A stretch of 9,475 bases of DNA from UBA1138 sp036338615 (GCA_036338615.1 JAYZBT010000214.1:1-9475); one strand, 5' to 3'; positions 1-6,522 are shown, counted from the first letter of the stretch. Numbers and translations: made by a program. Notes: generated by a model not told the origin, from the sequence alone.

Positions 1-509
1 TGCTTGCCAGCCGCGTCCCGAAGCCCACGCCACTCGTCGGGCGCGAAGCCGAGCCCGTAGCGTTCGGCGACCTCCGCGTCGATGCCCCTTCCCTCCAGAT
101 AACCACGCGCGTTCGCACCGACGCTCTCGTCGAGGAGTTGCGCCCGGAACCAGTCCTGGGCAAAGCCGTTGATCTCGAACAGCGGTCGGTTCGGATCCTC
201 TTCTTCGGTGCTGCGCTTCACCTCACGCACTTCGATGCCCGCGCGACCGGCTACGTGCTTGACAGCCTCCACGAAGTCCAACCCCTGGCGCTCCATCACG
301 AACGAGAAAACGTCACCCGACTTTCCACATCCGAAGCAGTTGTAGAAGCCCTTCGCCGGGATGACGTAAAAGCTGGGCGTACGCTCATCGTGGAACGGAC
401 AGTTCGCCTTGTACTCCCGACCCGCTTTCTTGAGGGGGACGAACTCGCTGATCACGTCGACGATGTCAGCCGCCGCACGCACCTCCTCGACCATACCGTC
501 CGGGATCAC
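1..509 (-). CDS. dnaG: DNA primase DnaG, N-terminal part (3' end beyond the window)
   Basis: This encodes the N-terminal 169 residues of the replicative primase, which makes RNA primers at the fork with the DnaB helicase. The protein starts MIPDGMVEEVRAAADIVDVI, the usual DnaG opening. The CHC2 zinc-binding domain is visible: C37 and H40 in CPFHDERTPSF, and C58 and C61 in FYNCFGCG, followed by GDVFSF. The start of the catalytic-core region (about residues 105-169) follows before the window ends; the TOPRIM domain and helicase-binding C-terminus are outside. I chose the GTG at 509-507 because it gives the conserved MIPD start; the ATG five codons later would remove it. The GTG shares two bases with the mutS2 stop (GTGA), which suggests translational coupling to mutS2; the ribosome site is weak. 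The frame is intact throughout the visible part. The family call is very secure from the zinc motif and N-terminal sequence. Confidence 0.96.
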   Translation of the reverse strand, partial: MIPDGMVEEVRAAADIVDVISEFVPLKKAGREYKANCPFHDERTPSFYVIPAKGFYNCFGCGKSGDVFSFVMERQGLDFVEAVKHVAGRAGIEVREVKRSTEEEDPNRPLFEINGFAQDWFRAQLLDESVGANARGYLEGRGIDAEVAERYGLGFAPDEWRGLRDAAGK

Positions 510-2881
510 GAGGCTCGTCCAAAGGTCGCAACCGTAACACCCGCACCGCCTTCGGTCGGCCCGCCCATGCGATGCTGCTGGACCCTGGCGTCGAGCTCGA
601 GCATCTCGGCCACGCGCTTGCGAAGCGCGCCCGTCCCTTTGCCATGGATGATGCGCAGCTGAGACAAGTCGTCGAAGATCGCCTCGTCGATGGCGCGCGA
701 AAGCTCGTACCCCATTTCGTCGACGCGCAGGCCACGCAAATCGATCTCCAGGCGGACCTGATCTCGTGTCGGGGCGCTCCAGGTACCGCCTGAGCGCTTG
801 GGCTCGGTCGGTGCGTCCACGACCTCGAGTTCGGATACCGGGACCTCGAACCGGATCGCCCCGGCCTCCACGACCGCGCGCCCGGAGCGCAGCTCGACGA
901 CCCCACCCCGCGCACCGGTCGAGTGGATGCGCACGCGATCCCCCACCTCGATCTGGGTTGGACCGACTTGCGAAGCCTCGGGACGAGACTTCTGGTGTCG
1001 GCTGGCGGCCTGCTCCACACGCCTGCGTGCATCCTTGGCGAGCTCATCGACGTCAGCACCCTGTTCCGCCGCCGTTCGCAGCTCCGCGATGGCGGCCTCG
1101 ACCTCCGCGCGTGCATCCAGGAGCAGCTTGCGGGCTTCGTCCCGTGCGCGGCCGCCCGCTTTGCGTTCGTGGTCACGAAGCGTCCGCTCCCTTCCCTCCA
1201 TGCCTTCCCTCAGGCGAGCCGTCTGGGCTCGCTCGATATCGAGCTCGTGCACGAGCTTTGCGGCTTCCTGTTCACGTTGTTCGAGACGCGCGAGCACCTC
1301 CTCCATGCGCGCCTCGTCGTCATCGCGGTAGGTCTCCGCCCGATCGAGGACCGTGGCCGGGAACCCGAGTCGACGCGCGATCGCCAGACCGTAGCTTCGG
1401 CCCGGGCGTCCTTTGAGGAAGCGATACGTGGGCTCCATGCGCTCGGAATCGAACTGGAGCGATGCGTTCACGATGCCGCTACCGTCGCCGTCGAGCCGCT
1501 TGAGCTCTCCCAACTGGGAAGAGACGATGGTCGTCGCTTCCTTGGCGACCAGCTCCTCGAGGACCGAGCGCGCGAGCGCCGCGCCCTCCGCGGGGTCGGT
1601 TCCCGTCCCCATTTCGTCGATCAGCACCAGCGACTTCGAGCCGGCCTCGGTCACGATGGTCGAAAGGTTCCCGAGGTGAGCCGAGAAGGTGGACAACGAC
1701 TGCACGATGGACTGCTCGTCACCGATGTCCGCGAAGAAGGAGTCGAAGACCCGGAGGCGGGTTCCCTTTCCGACCGGCGGCACGACTCCGCTCTGCGCGA
1801 GCGCGCAGATGAGGCCCGTCGCTTTCAGAAACACGCTCTTGCCCCCCGTGTTCGGCCCCGATACCACGACCGCGCGTTCGTCCTCTGCGAGCTCGAGCTC
1901 GAAGGGCACGACGGAAGCCGGTGCGTTTTCCAGCAGCAACGGATGACGCCCCTCGCGAATGTGGAGCGTCGGGTTGGCGTCATCCGCGAGCTCGGGCACC
2001 GAGGCTCTCCACGACAGAGCGGTCCGGGCCCGGGCGTGCAGCGTGTCGAAGTCGACCAGCGCGTCGAGCGCGCCCCGCAACGCATCGCGCTCCGGAGTGA
2101 TCTCGGCCGTGAGCTCTCCGAGCACGCGGCGGATCTCCCGTTGTTGCTCCCGCTCCAGGTCACGCACTTCGTTCATCAGCCCGATCGCTACCGGGGGTTC
2201 CACGAAGATCGTCGCGCCCGACTGGGACTCGTCGTGCACGATGCCGCCGACCTCGCCCTTCCCTTCCCGTCGCACGGGGATGACGTAGCGCCCCTCTCGG
2301 ATCGTCACCGAGCCGTCCCCGACGGCGATGCGCTCGGGTAGGGTACGCGCGAACGTCTCTAGTTTCCTCACGATGCGCGCGTGAGCGCCGCGCAGCTTGT
2401 CACGGATCCTTTTCAGTTCCCGGGACGCACCGTCGAGCACACGACCTTCCGCGTCGACGCATCGTCCGATTCGGTCCTCGATCTCCCTACGCGACACAAG
2501 CAGCTGCGTGATGCTCGTGAGCTCGGCGTAGGGCCCCTCGCGTGACTGTCCCCTCTCCTCGAAGTCCGAAGCGAGACGCCGAGACGAGTTGAGCAGAAGC
2601 CCTATGCGGTGGAGCTGCGTCGGTTCCAGCACGACGCCGTCAGCCGAGAGTTGATCCAGCGCGCCCGTGACATCGGGAACCGGGAGCATGCCCCAGTCTG
2701 GGGCATCCGCCGCGAAGTCCATGGTGGCACCGACGCGCGCCAACTCGCGGGAGACCCGGAGAGGTTCGCTCTCCGGTCGCGACGCGAGTAAGCGATCGCG
2801 GGCGAGGTAGCATCCGGTCCGTGCTGCTATGCGCTCGAGCACACGCCCGAACTCCAGGACGTCGAGCGCGTGCTGGCTCAC
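506..2881 (-). CDS. mutS2: Endonuclease MutS2 (MutS-like ATPase with Smr domain)
   Basis: A 791-residue MutS2, close to the family's usual 780-800. MutS2 lacks the mismatch-recognition domains of MutS; members have been linked to suppression of homologous recombination and to splitting collided ribosomes. Visible parts in order: N-terminal core and clamp helices (about 1-330), Walker A GPNTGGKS (342-349), Walker B LVLIDEMGTGTD (418-429, with D422/E423), a long charged coiled coil (about 515-630), a KOW-like segment (about 643-690), and a C-terminal Smr domain (about 710-791) with IDLRG (713-717) and the catalytic-type HGKGTG (746-751). The usual TTH motif after Walker B reads SSQLGELK, so the conserved His is Gln456. 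The start is GTG at 2881; an in-frame TAG lies six codons upstream, so few alternatives exist. AGAAGGG lies upstream at a rather long spacing. It follows yqeY by 28 nt and overlaps dnaG, so one transcript is likely. Confidence 0.97.
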   Translation of the reverse strand: MSQHALDVLEFGRVLERIAARTGCYLARDRLLASRPESEPLRVSRELARVGATMDFAADAPDWGMLPVPDVTGALDQLSADGVVLEPTQLHRIGLLLNSSRRLASDFEERGQSREGPYAELTSITQLLVSRREIEDRIGRCVDAEGRVLDGASRELKRIRDKLRGAHARIVRKLETFARTLPERIAVGDGSVTIREGRYVIPVRREGKGEVGGIVHDESQSGATIFVEPPVAIGLMNEVRDLEREQQREIRRVLGELTAEITPERDALRGALDALVDFDTLHARARTALSWRASVPELADDANPTLHIREGRHPLLLENAPASVVPFELELAEDERAVVVSGPNTGGKSVFLKATGLICALAQSGVVPPVGKGTRLRVFDSFFADIGDEQSIVQSLSTFSAHLGNLSTIVTEAGSKSLVLIDEMGTGTDPAEGAALARSVLEELVAKEATTIVSSQLGELKRLDGDGSGIVNASLQFDSERMEPTYRFLKGRPGRSYGLAIARRLGFPATVLDRAETYRDDDEARMEEVLARLEQREQEAAKLVHELDIERAQTARLREGMEGRERTLRDHERKAGGRARDEARKLLLDARAEVEAAIAELRTAAEQGADVDELAKDARRRVEQAASRHQKSRPEASQVGPTQIEVGDRVRIHSTGARGGVVELRSGRAVVEAGAIRFEVPVSELEVVDAPTEPKRSGGTWSAPTRDQVRLEIDLRGLRVDEMGYELSRAIDEAIFDDLSQLRIIHGKGTGALRKRVAEMLELDARVQQHRMGGPTEGGAGVTVATFGRAS
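2688..2706. repeat. 19-bp palindrome inside mutS2
   Basis: A perfect inverted repeat, ATGCCCCAG then T then CTGGGGCAT, lies in the 5' part of mutS2 at about codons 59-65 (Ala-Pro-Asp-Trp-Gly-Met). Nine-base arms around a single central base look more like a protein-binding site in DNA than an RNA hairpin, since the loop would be too tight. It may be only a coding coincidence; no function is claimed. Confidence 0.5.
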
Positions 2882-2909
2882 GCGGCACGCACCCTTCTAG
2901 GCGGTCCGA

Positions 2910-3362
2910 TCACGCTTCCAGTTCTTCCCGCACGATTCGGTTGGCTTCTTTTCCGTCGAATCGGCCGCGGATCTGAGGCATGATACGCCCCATGAGCGGA
3001 CCCATCTGGTTCGCGCCCTGGTTGGCGCCGTCTGCGATCGCCTGCCGGACCAGCGCTCGCACCTCATCTTCGGAAAGCCCTTCCGGGAGGTAGACGGACA
3101 GGACCTCCGCCTGAGACTCCTCCTTACTCGCCAGGTCCTCCCGGCCAGCGGTTCGCATCTGGGCCGCCGAGTCCTTCCGCTGCTTGATGCCCTTGGCGAT
3201 GACCATCGCCACGCCGTCGTCCTCCAGCTCGGAGCGTTGATCGATCTCCTTGTTGCGCACCTCGGAGATCACCGTTGAGAGCACGAGCGTGCGGTGTTTG
3301 TCCCGCCCCTTTCGCGCCTCCGTGAGGTCTGCCCGGAGGCGGGTCATGAGGTCGCTAGACAC
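2910..3362 (-). CDS. yqeY: GatB/YqeY domain protein YqeY
   Basis: A 150-residue YqeY-family protein, close to the usual length of about 147-150. The family resembles the C-terminal tail domain of the GatB amidotransferase subunit and is thought to bind tRNA-like ligands, but its cellular role is not settled. Typical features are the N-terminal helix (MTRLRADLTEARKGRDKHR), then LVLSTVISEVRNKEID, the charged helix IAKGIKQRKDSAAQMRTAGR, then LPEGLSEDEV and a C-terminal MGRIMPQIRGRFDGKEANRIV segment. I chose the GTG at 3362 (product MSSDLMTRLRADL) because it gives the family's length and an MS-type start. The ATG at 3347 would shorten it by five residues, and a longer frame to 3422 runs into a possible promoter. 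No ribosome site is strong. In many bacteria rpsU lies immediately upstream; here the 96-nt gap to hinT is too short for it. It lies 28 nt before mutS2. Confidence 0.93.
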   Translation of the reverse strand: MSSDLMTRLRADLTEARKGRDKHRTLVLSTVISEVRNKEIDQRSELEDDGVAMVIAKGIKQRKDSAAQMRTAGREDLASKEESQAEVLSVYLPEGLSEDEVRALVRQAIADGANQGANQMGPLMGRIMPQIRGRFDGKEANRIVREELEA

Positions 3363-3408
3363 TAGTGGTCCGACTCTTGGTTCGGGTGGGACGTGTGTTC
3401 GGCGGAGG

Positions 3409-3438
3409 AAGCTACCCCGCATTCAGAGTAAGGGTCAA
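3409..3438 (-). promoter_or_regulatory. Candidate sigma-70 type promoter for yqeY-mutS2-dnaG
   Basis: In the gap after hinT the minus strand carries TTGACC (3438-3433), an 18-nt spacer, and TAGCTT (3414-3409). The -35 is good and the -10 is weak (three of six consensus positions). Transcription would start near 3402, giving a leader of about 40 nt before the GTG of yqeY. No terminator-like hairpin separates it from hinT, so readthrough is also possible. Confidence 0.3.
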
Positions 3439-3458
3439 CGCGCGGGCGGTGCTGGATA

Positions 3459-3845
3459 CTAGCCTGGAGGCCACCCCAGCGCGCGTCCGGCCAGTAGGTG
3501 CAGATGCACGTGGTGAACCGTCTGGCCCCCATCGACTCCGACGTTCATTACGGTGCGATATCCGTCCTCCGCGACGTGCTCGGCGCGGGCGATGTCCCGC
3601 GCGGTGAGCATCAAGGTGCCGAGCACGTCGCGATGACCGTCCTGCGCGGCCTCGAGCGACGCCACGTGGTCGGTGGGGATCACGAGCACGTGCAGCGGTG
3701 CCTGGGGATTGATATCGCGAAAGGCGAGGATGTCTCCGGTCCGGTGCACGATGTCGGCGGGGATGTCGCCCGCCACGATCTTGCAAAAGAGACAGTCGGA
3801 GTCGGTAACTGGGTGGGTCTCGAGGTCGATCGAGGTTTCGGTCAC
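3459..3845 (-). CDS. hinT: HIT family protein (HinT-like purine nucleotide hydrolase)
   Basis: A 128-residue histidine-triad protein of the Hint/PKCI branch, cytosolic enzymes that hydrolyse purine nucleoside phosphoramidates and aminoacyl-adenylates. Residues 18-25 read CLFCKIVA, the usual Cys-x-x-Cys start of the Hint fold. FRDINPQAPLHVLVIP follows, then VGVDGGQTVHHVHLHLLAGR with the triad His112-Val-His114-Leu-His116, where the middle/last histidines are the nucleophile site. The protein ends GWPPG, the classic Hint C-terminus. The start is GTG at 3845, preceded by GGAG seven bases upstream. The next valine in a plausible start position (residue 13) uses GTT, so it cannot be a start. The N-terminal tail of about 15 residues is slightly longer than in E. 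coli HinT. It heads the leftward group with yqeY 96 nt downstream, and faces away from the unknown plus-strand gene. Confidence 0.95.
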   Translation of the reverse strand: MTETSIDLETHPVTDSDCLFCKIVAGDIPADIVHRTGDILAFRDINPQAPLHVLVIPTDHVASLEAAQDGHRDVLGTLMLTARDIARAEHVAEDGYRTVMNVGVDGGQTVHHVHLHLLAGRALGWPPG

Positions 3846-3894
3846 TGCGGCGCTCCGGCAACGGCGAATCGAGGCGGTGTGGTTCCTGATACCG

Positions 3895-3923
3895 ATTTAG
3901 TCCGGGAGTGCCAGGGTGCGCAA
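3895..3923 (-). promoter_or_regulatory. Candidate promoter for hinT
   Basis: On the minus strand TTGCGC (3923-3918) is followed after 17 nt by CTAAAT (3900-3895). Transcription would start near 3888, about 42 nt before the GTG of hinT. Each hexamer is a partial match, but the spacing is ideal and the site lies in the only divergent intergenic region. Just upstream, at 3931-3957, GTCCCG occurs three times and GTCCC once; whether these matter is unknown. Confidence 0.33.
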
Positions 3924-4016
3924 CGCGAGCGTCCCGACGCGTCCCGGGTCCCGTCCCAGCAAGCGGCCGGCCGCGCCATGGAGACGGCCCCGATCTATCG
4001 CCAGCTTCCCTTTCAC

Positions 4017-4036
4017 ATCGGCCGATCGCATCGGCC
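4017..4036 (+). promoter_or_regulatory. Leader hairpin or operator-like repeat before the unknown gene
   Basis: ATCGGCC occurs twice (4017-4023 and 4030-4036) with GGCCGAT between, so the stretch holds a 10-bp palindrome ATCGGCCGAT (4017-4026) and a 7-bp stem GGCCGAT / ATCGGCC with a CGC loop (4020-4036). It ends eight bases before the ribosome binding site of the plus-strand gene. It could be an RNA hairpin in the leader or a binding site in DNA; which, if either, is inference. Confidence 0.35.
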
Positions 4037-4044
4037 CGTCGTCG

Positions 4045-4051
4045 AAGGAGG
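4045..4051 (+). promoter_or_regulatory. Strong ribosome binding site deciding a GTG start
   Basis: AAGGAGG is a full anti-Shine-Dalgarno match, placed four bases before the GTG at 4056. It is the best ribosome site I can see in the window. It selects this GTG over the in-frame ATG at 3978, which has no such site. Confidence 0.7.
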
Positions 4052-4055
4052 CACC

Positions 4056-4481
4056 GTGAACCTGATCGTCGAATGCGCCGAACGGATCCTGCTCGAACAC
4101 ACGCATCCGGCCCTCCGGCTCAACGAGCTGCACGAGCTCGTCGTCGAGGGCCTGGACCGGACCCTCGAGCGACCGCTGCTGCGCGGGCTCCTGGAGGAAC
4201 ACCCCGAACTCTTCCGAGTGCTCGATCCTTGGCGCGGCGCATGGAGGAGTCCGACTCGGCCCCGGGCCGCGCTGTACTCCGCAGACCCGTGGGTGGTGAT
4301 CGTCACCCACGGGGGTGGCGCCGGTCGCTCTGAGAGGCCGACGGCGCTGAGACTGAGGGAGAGCGTGCGCTGGCTCGCGCGCGACATCGACACGCGCTCG
4401 GCGTACGAGGTCAGTCGATGGTACGCGATCGTCCTGGCCGAACGACGAGCGCGGGGCGTGCTTCAACGAACAGCGGCCTGA
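4056..4481 (+). CDS. Unknown small protein, possible winged-helix N-terminus
   Basis: I do not recognise this 141-residue protein. Support for a real gene: the AAGGAGG site before GTG 4056, strongly GC-biased third codon positions in this frame, and well-formed amphipathic helices. Residues 3-15 (LIVECAERILLEH), 21-30 (RLNELHELVV) and 38-56 (ERPLLRGLLEEHPELFRVL) could be the three helices of a winged helix-turn-helix, with the WRG..RSP..WVVIVTHGG part (59-88) as a wing or sheet. Residues 97-138 are two Arg-rich helices with conserved-looking Trp (W106, W122). No signal peptide or membrane segment is visible. The frame stays open upstream through the antisense of hinT; ATG 3978 would add 26 residues (METAPIYRQLPFHI...) but lacks a ribosome site. 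It converges on prmA and the two stop ends overlap by 19 bp. It is the only plus-strand gene, sitting where rsmE-mtaB lie in related clusters. A DNA-binding role is inference only. Confidence 0.72.
   Translation: MNLIVECAERILLEHTHPALRLNELHELVVEGLDRTLERPLLRGLLEEHPELFRVLDPWRGAWRSPTRPRAALYSADPWVVIVTHGGGAGRSERPTALRLRESVRWLARDIDTRSAYEVSRWYAIVLAERRARGVLQRTAA
4286..4313. repeat. Perfect 10-bp inverted repeat in the unknown gene
   Basis: CCCGTGGGTG (4286-4295) and CACCCACGGG (4304-4313) are exact reverse complements around an 8-base loop; the arms encode part of DPWVVIVTHG. No T-run follows on either strand, so it is not a standard intrinsic terminator. It lies about 150 nt past the prmA stop, so on the minus strand it could fold in a prmA readthrough transcript. 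Confidence 0.6.
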
Positions 4482-5365
4482 CCGGTAGGGACTGGGGCGG
4501 CGGTGAAAAGCATCGACCGCCACTGACCGTCCTCGTCGACCCTGCGACAATCGAAGCCGAGTCGTTCGGTGTCATGGCGCAGCGCCTCGCACTCCTCGGC
4601 CAGGACTCCCGAGAGCACCAGCCAACCACCCGACCGGACCGCGGTTCGGAAACCCCCGAGCAGCGGACGCAAAAGGCCGGTCTCCAGGTTGGCTACGACG
4701 CCGTCGACCGGACCCAAGGTATCCAGCCTCTCGGCGTCGACCCGCTCGATGAGCACGGTCACGCGCTCCGCGGCGCCATTGTTCTGAACGTTCTCGAGCA
4801 AAGCCTCGCAAGAGAGCTCGTCGGCCTCGACTGCGGTCACGTGAGCCGCACCGAGCAGTACCGCCGCCACCGACAAGATCCCCGACCCCGACCCCACGTC
4901 GAGGAGTCGATCGCCCGGTGATACCGCACGGTCGAGCAAACGGAGGCATCCGCGCGTGGTGCCGTGTTCGGCCGTCCCAAACGCCATTCCGGGATCCAGC
5001 ACGATCACGAGGTCGTCGGGTCCTGCGGCGAATTCGGTCCACGACGGACGCACGACCAGCCGGTCGGTGATCCGGCGGGGGGCGAGCCCCCGCTTCCAAG
5101 TCTCTGCCCAGTCCTCGTGCGCCTGCCACCTGGAACGAAACTCCAGGTCGGTCAGTCCGGTGCTCGCCGCCAGCGTTTCGCGCGCGTGCTCGATGAAGCG
5201 GTCGGGGTTCTCGGGTTCAGATACGTGCGTTACGCACCAGCCGTCCTGCTCGACCGCGGCTCGGCCGCCCAAGGCGACCAGGACCTCAGCCAACAGGGGA
5301 ACTGCGTCCTGGCTGGAAAGGCTACGTACGCTCAGCTCCAACCAGCGACGATTCACATCGCTCAT
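4463..5365 (-). CDS. prmA: Ribosomal protein L11 methyltransferase PrmA
   Basis: A 300-residue SAM-dependent methyltransferase of the PrmA family, which trimethylates ribosomal protein L11; family members are about 290-310 residues. Residues 1-95 form the substrate-binding N-terminal part, and WAETWKRGLAPRRITDRLVVRPSW (86-109) is the typical linker. LDPGMAFGTAEHGTTRGCL (123-141) matches the PrmA signature with GTAEH in place of the more usual GTGTH. The SAM motif is LLDVGSGSG (154-162), followed by an acidic residue after VTAVEAD (176-182), and VVANLETGLLRPLL (223-236) corresponds to the NILA-type motif. The start ATG (5365-5363) overlaps the dnaJ stop as ATGA, so it is probably translated by coupling. 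Its 3' end overlaps the unknown plus-strand gene by 19 bp. dnaJ-prmA adjacency is common in bacteria and supports the call. No rsmE gene follows, unlike in the Firmicutes arrangement. Confidence 0.95.
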   Translation of the reverse strand: MSDVNRRWLELSVRSLSSQDAVPLLAEVLVALGGRAAVEQDGWCVTHVSEPENPDRFIEHARETLAASTGLTDLEFRSRWQAHEDWAETWKRGLAPRRITDRLVVRPSWTEFAAGPDDLVIVLDPGMAFGTAEHGTTRGCLRLLDRAVSPGDRLLDVGSGSGILSVAAVLLGAAHVTAVEADELSCEALLENVQNNGAAERVTVLIERVDAERLDTLGPVDGVVANLETGLLRPLLGGFRTAVRSGGWLVLSGVLAEECEALRHDTERLGFDCRRVDEDGQWRSMLFTAAPVPTGQAAVR

Positions 5366-6522
5366 CCGCCCGTGAATGCTTCCTTCACGCGGGACCAGAA
5401 GCCCTTGTGGGCGCGTCGACGGATCCGTTCCGGCGCGGGCGACTCGATGTCATGAAGGCGACGCATCGCCTCCTCTTGCTCGGGCGTCAGTTCGTCGGGG
5501 GTCCAAACCAGTACCTTGAGCAGTTGGTCCCCTCGGTGGTGGCCGTTGAGCTCTGGCAGACCGAGTCCCTTCAACCGAAGCACGTCGTCGCTCTGGATCC
5601 CCGCCGGGACGGTGACTCGGGCCGTACCTTCGATCGTGGGCACTTCGATCTCCGCTCCGAGGGCGGCCTGTCCGAATGTGATCGGCAGTTCGTGGATCAA
5701 GTCGGAGCCGTCTCGAACGAAGCGGGGATCGGTCTCCACCTCGAGCAGGACCACCAGATCTCCGCGGGCGCCCCCGCGCGCCCCGACGCTGCCTCGACCC
5801 CGCAGCGTGAGGAAGTTCTCGGACGTGACGCCGGCTGGGACCTCGACTTCGATCTCCGTTTCGCGGCGAGCTCGCCCATCGCCCCTGCACGTCTCGCAAG
5901 GATGCTCGATCACGCGCCCTTCGCCCAGGCAGCTACGACAAGGCTGCACGCTCACGAACTGCCCGAAAGCCGAGCGTTGAACATGCCGCTCTTCCCCCGT
6001 TCCGCCACACTGGCCGCACGCCGCGGGCGCGGTTCCCTTCAGCGCCCCCGAACCCTCGCAGCTCGGGCACTCGTCGAGCAGCGCTACCCGCAGCGTCTTC
6101 GTGACCCCGTGGGCCACCTCGGGCAGCGTCAGCGGGAGCCTGATTCGTACGGTTTGGCTCTTTGTCGAGGTTGTGCGATGCCCACGGGCTCCGCTCATCC
6201 CAAAGAGATCCTCAAGCCCCGAAAAGCCGCCGAAATCACGCATGAAGACTTCGATCGGGTCGCTGAAGTCGAAGCCGCCCATGCCTCCCTGACCAGCCCT
6301 CCCCTTGAGGCCCTGCTCCCCGTAGCGGTCGTAGGTAGCGCGTTTGTCGGAGTCGCGCAGTACTTCGTACGCCTGCGTGACCTCCTTGAATCGCTCCTCG
6401 GCCTCCTTCGACCCCTGGTTGCGGTCCGGGTGATACTCGAGCGCGAGCTTGCGGTACGCCTTCTTGATCTGCTCGTCGCCCGCATCACGCGACACGCCGA
6501 GCAGCTTGTAGTAGTCGGACAT
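5362..6522 (-). CDS. dnaJ: Chaperone protein DnaJ (Hsp40)
   Basis: A full-length 386-residue type I DnaJ, the co-chaperone that delivers unfolded clients to DnaK and stimulates its ATPase. The J domain (1-70) has HPD at 31-33. A short Gly/Phe region follows (about 72-110, with FMRDFGGFSGLEDLFG). All four zinc-finger repeats are intact: CPSCEGSG (152-159), CGQCGGTG (169-176), CRSCLGEG (195-202) and CETCRGDG (209-216). Two C-terminal beta domains follow, with RGRGSVGARGGARGDL and LKGLGLPELNGHHRGD, then the tail GFWSRVKEAF. The start ATG at 6522 has GAAGGGA about five bases upstream. hrcA ends 70 nt upstream, and the prmA start overlaps its stop. No dnaK or grpE lies beside it; those must be elsewhere on the chromosome. 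No heat-shock operator (CIRCE) precedes it. Confidence 0.97.
   Translation of the reverse strand: MSDYYKLLGVSRDAGDEQIKKAYRKLALEYHPDRNQGSKEAEERFKEVTQAYEVLRDSDKRATYDRYGEQGLKGRAGQGGMGGFDFSDPIEVFMRDFGGFSGLEDLFGMSGARGHRTTSTKSQTVRIRLPLTLPEVAHGVTKTLRVALLDECPSCEGSGALKGTAPAACGQCGGTGEERHVQRSAFGQFVSVQPCRSCLGEGRVIEHPCETCRGDGRARRETEIEVEVPAGVTSENFLTLRGRGSVGARGGARGDLVVLLEVETDPRFVRDGSDLIHELPITFGQAALGAEIEVPTIEGTARVTVPAGIQSDDVLRLKGLGLPELNGHHRGDQLLKVLVWTPDELTPEQEEAMRRLHDIESPAPERIRRRAHKGFWSRVKEAFTGG

Noticed and set aside
1889..1902. Palindrome made of repeated GAGCTC units in mutS2
   Set aside because: It encodes the Glu-Leu-Glu-Leu repeat with the favoured codons GAG and CTC. Low complexity explains it.
923..2341. 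A 472-codon open frame on the plus strand opposite mutS2
   Set aside because: mutS2 on the minus strand has all family motifs. The plus frame has no recognisable domain, and long antisense frames are expected in GC-rich DNA.
3498..4055. N-terminal extension of the unknown plus-strand gene back through hinT
   Set aside because: The extension is the complement of a clear HIT protein. The ribosome site and the change in sequence character place the start at 4056.
3846..4055. Plus-strand promoter for the unknown gene
   Set aside because: I looked for a -35/-10 pair with 16-18 base spacing and found none convincing; a promoter must exist if the gene is expressed but I cannot place it.
3897..4550. 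A 217-codon minus-strand frame opposite the unknown gene
   Set aside because: It would lie in line with the neighbouring operon, but it overlaps the 3' end of prmA by 88 nt, is rich in Arg/Pro/Gly without helical pattern, and the plus frame has the better ribosome site and codon pattern.
5075..5093. GC hairpin GCGGGGG / CCCCCGC inside prmA
   Set aside because: It lies in the middle of a conserved coding stretch, has no T-run, and pure G/C arms are easily formed by chance here.
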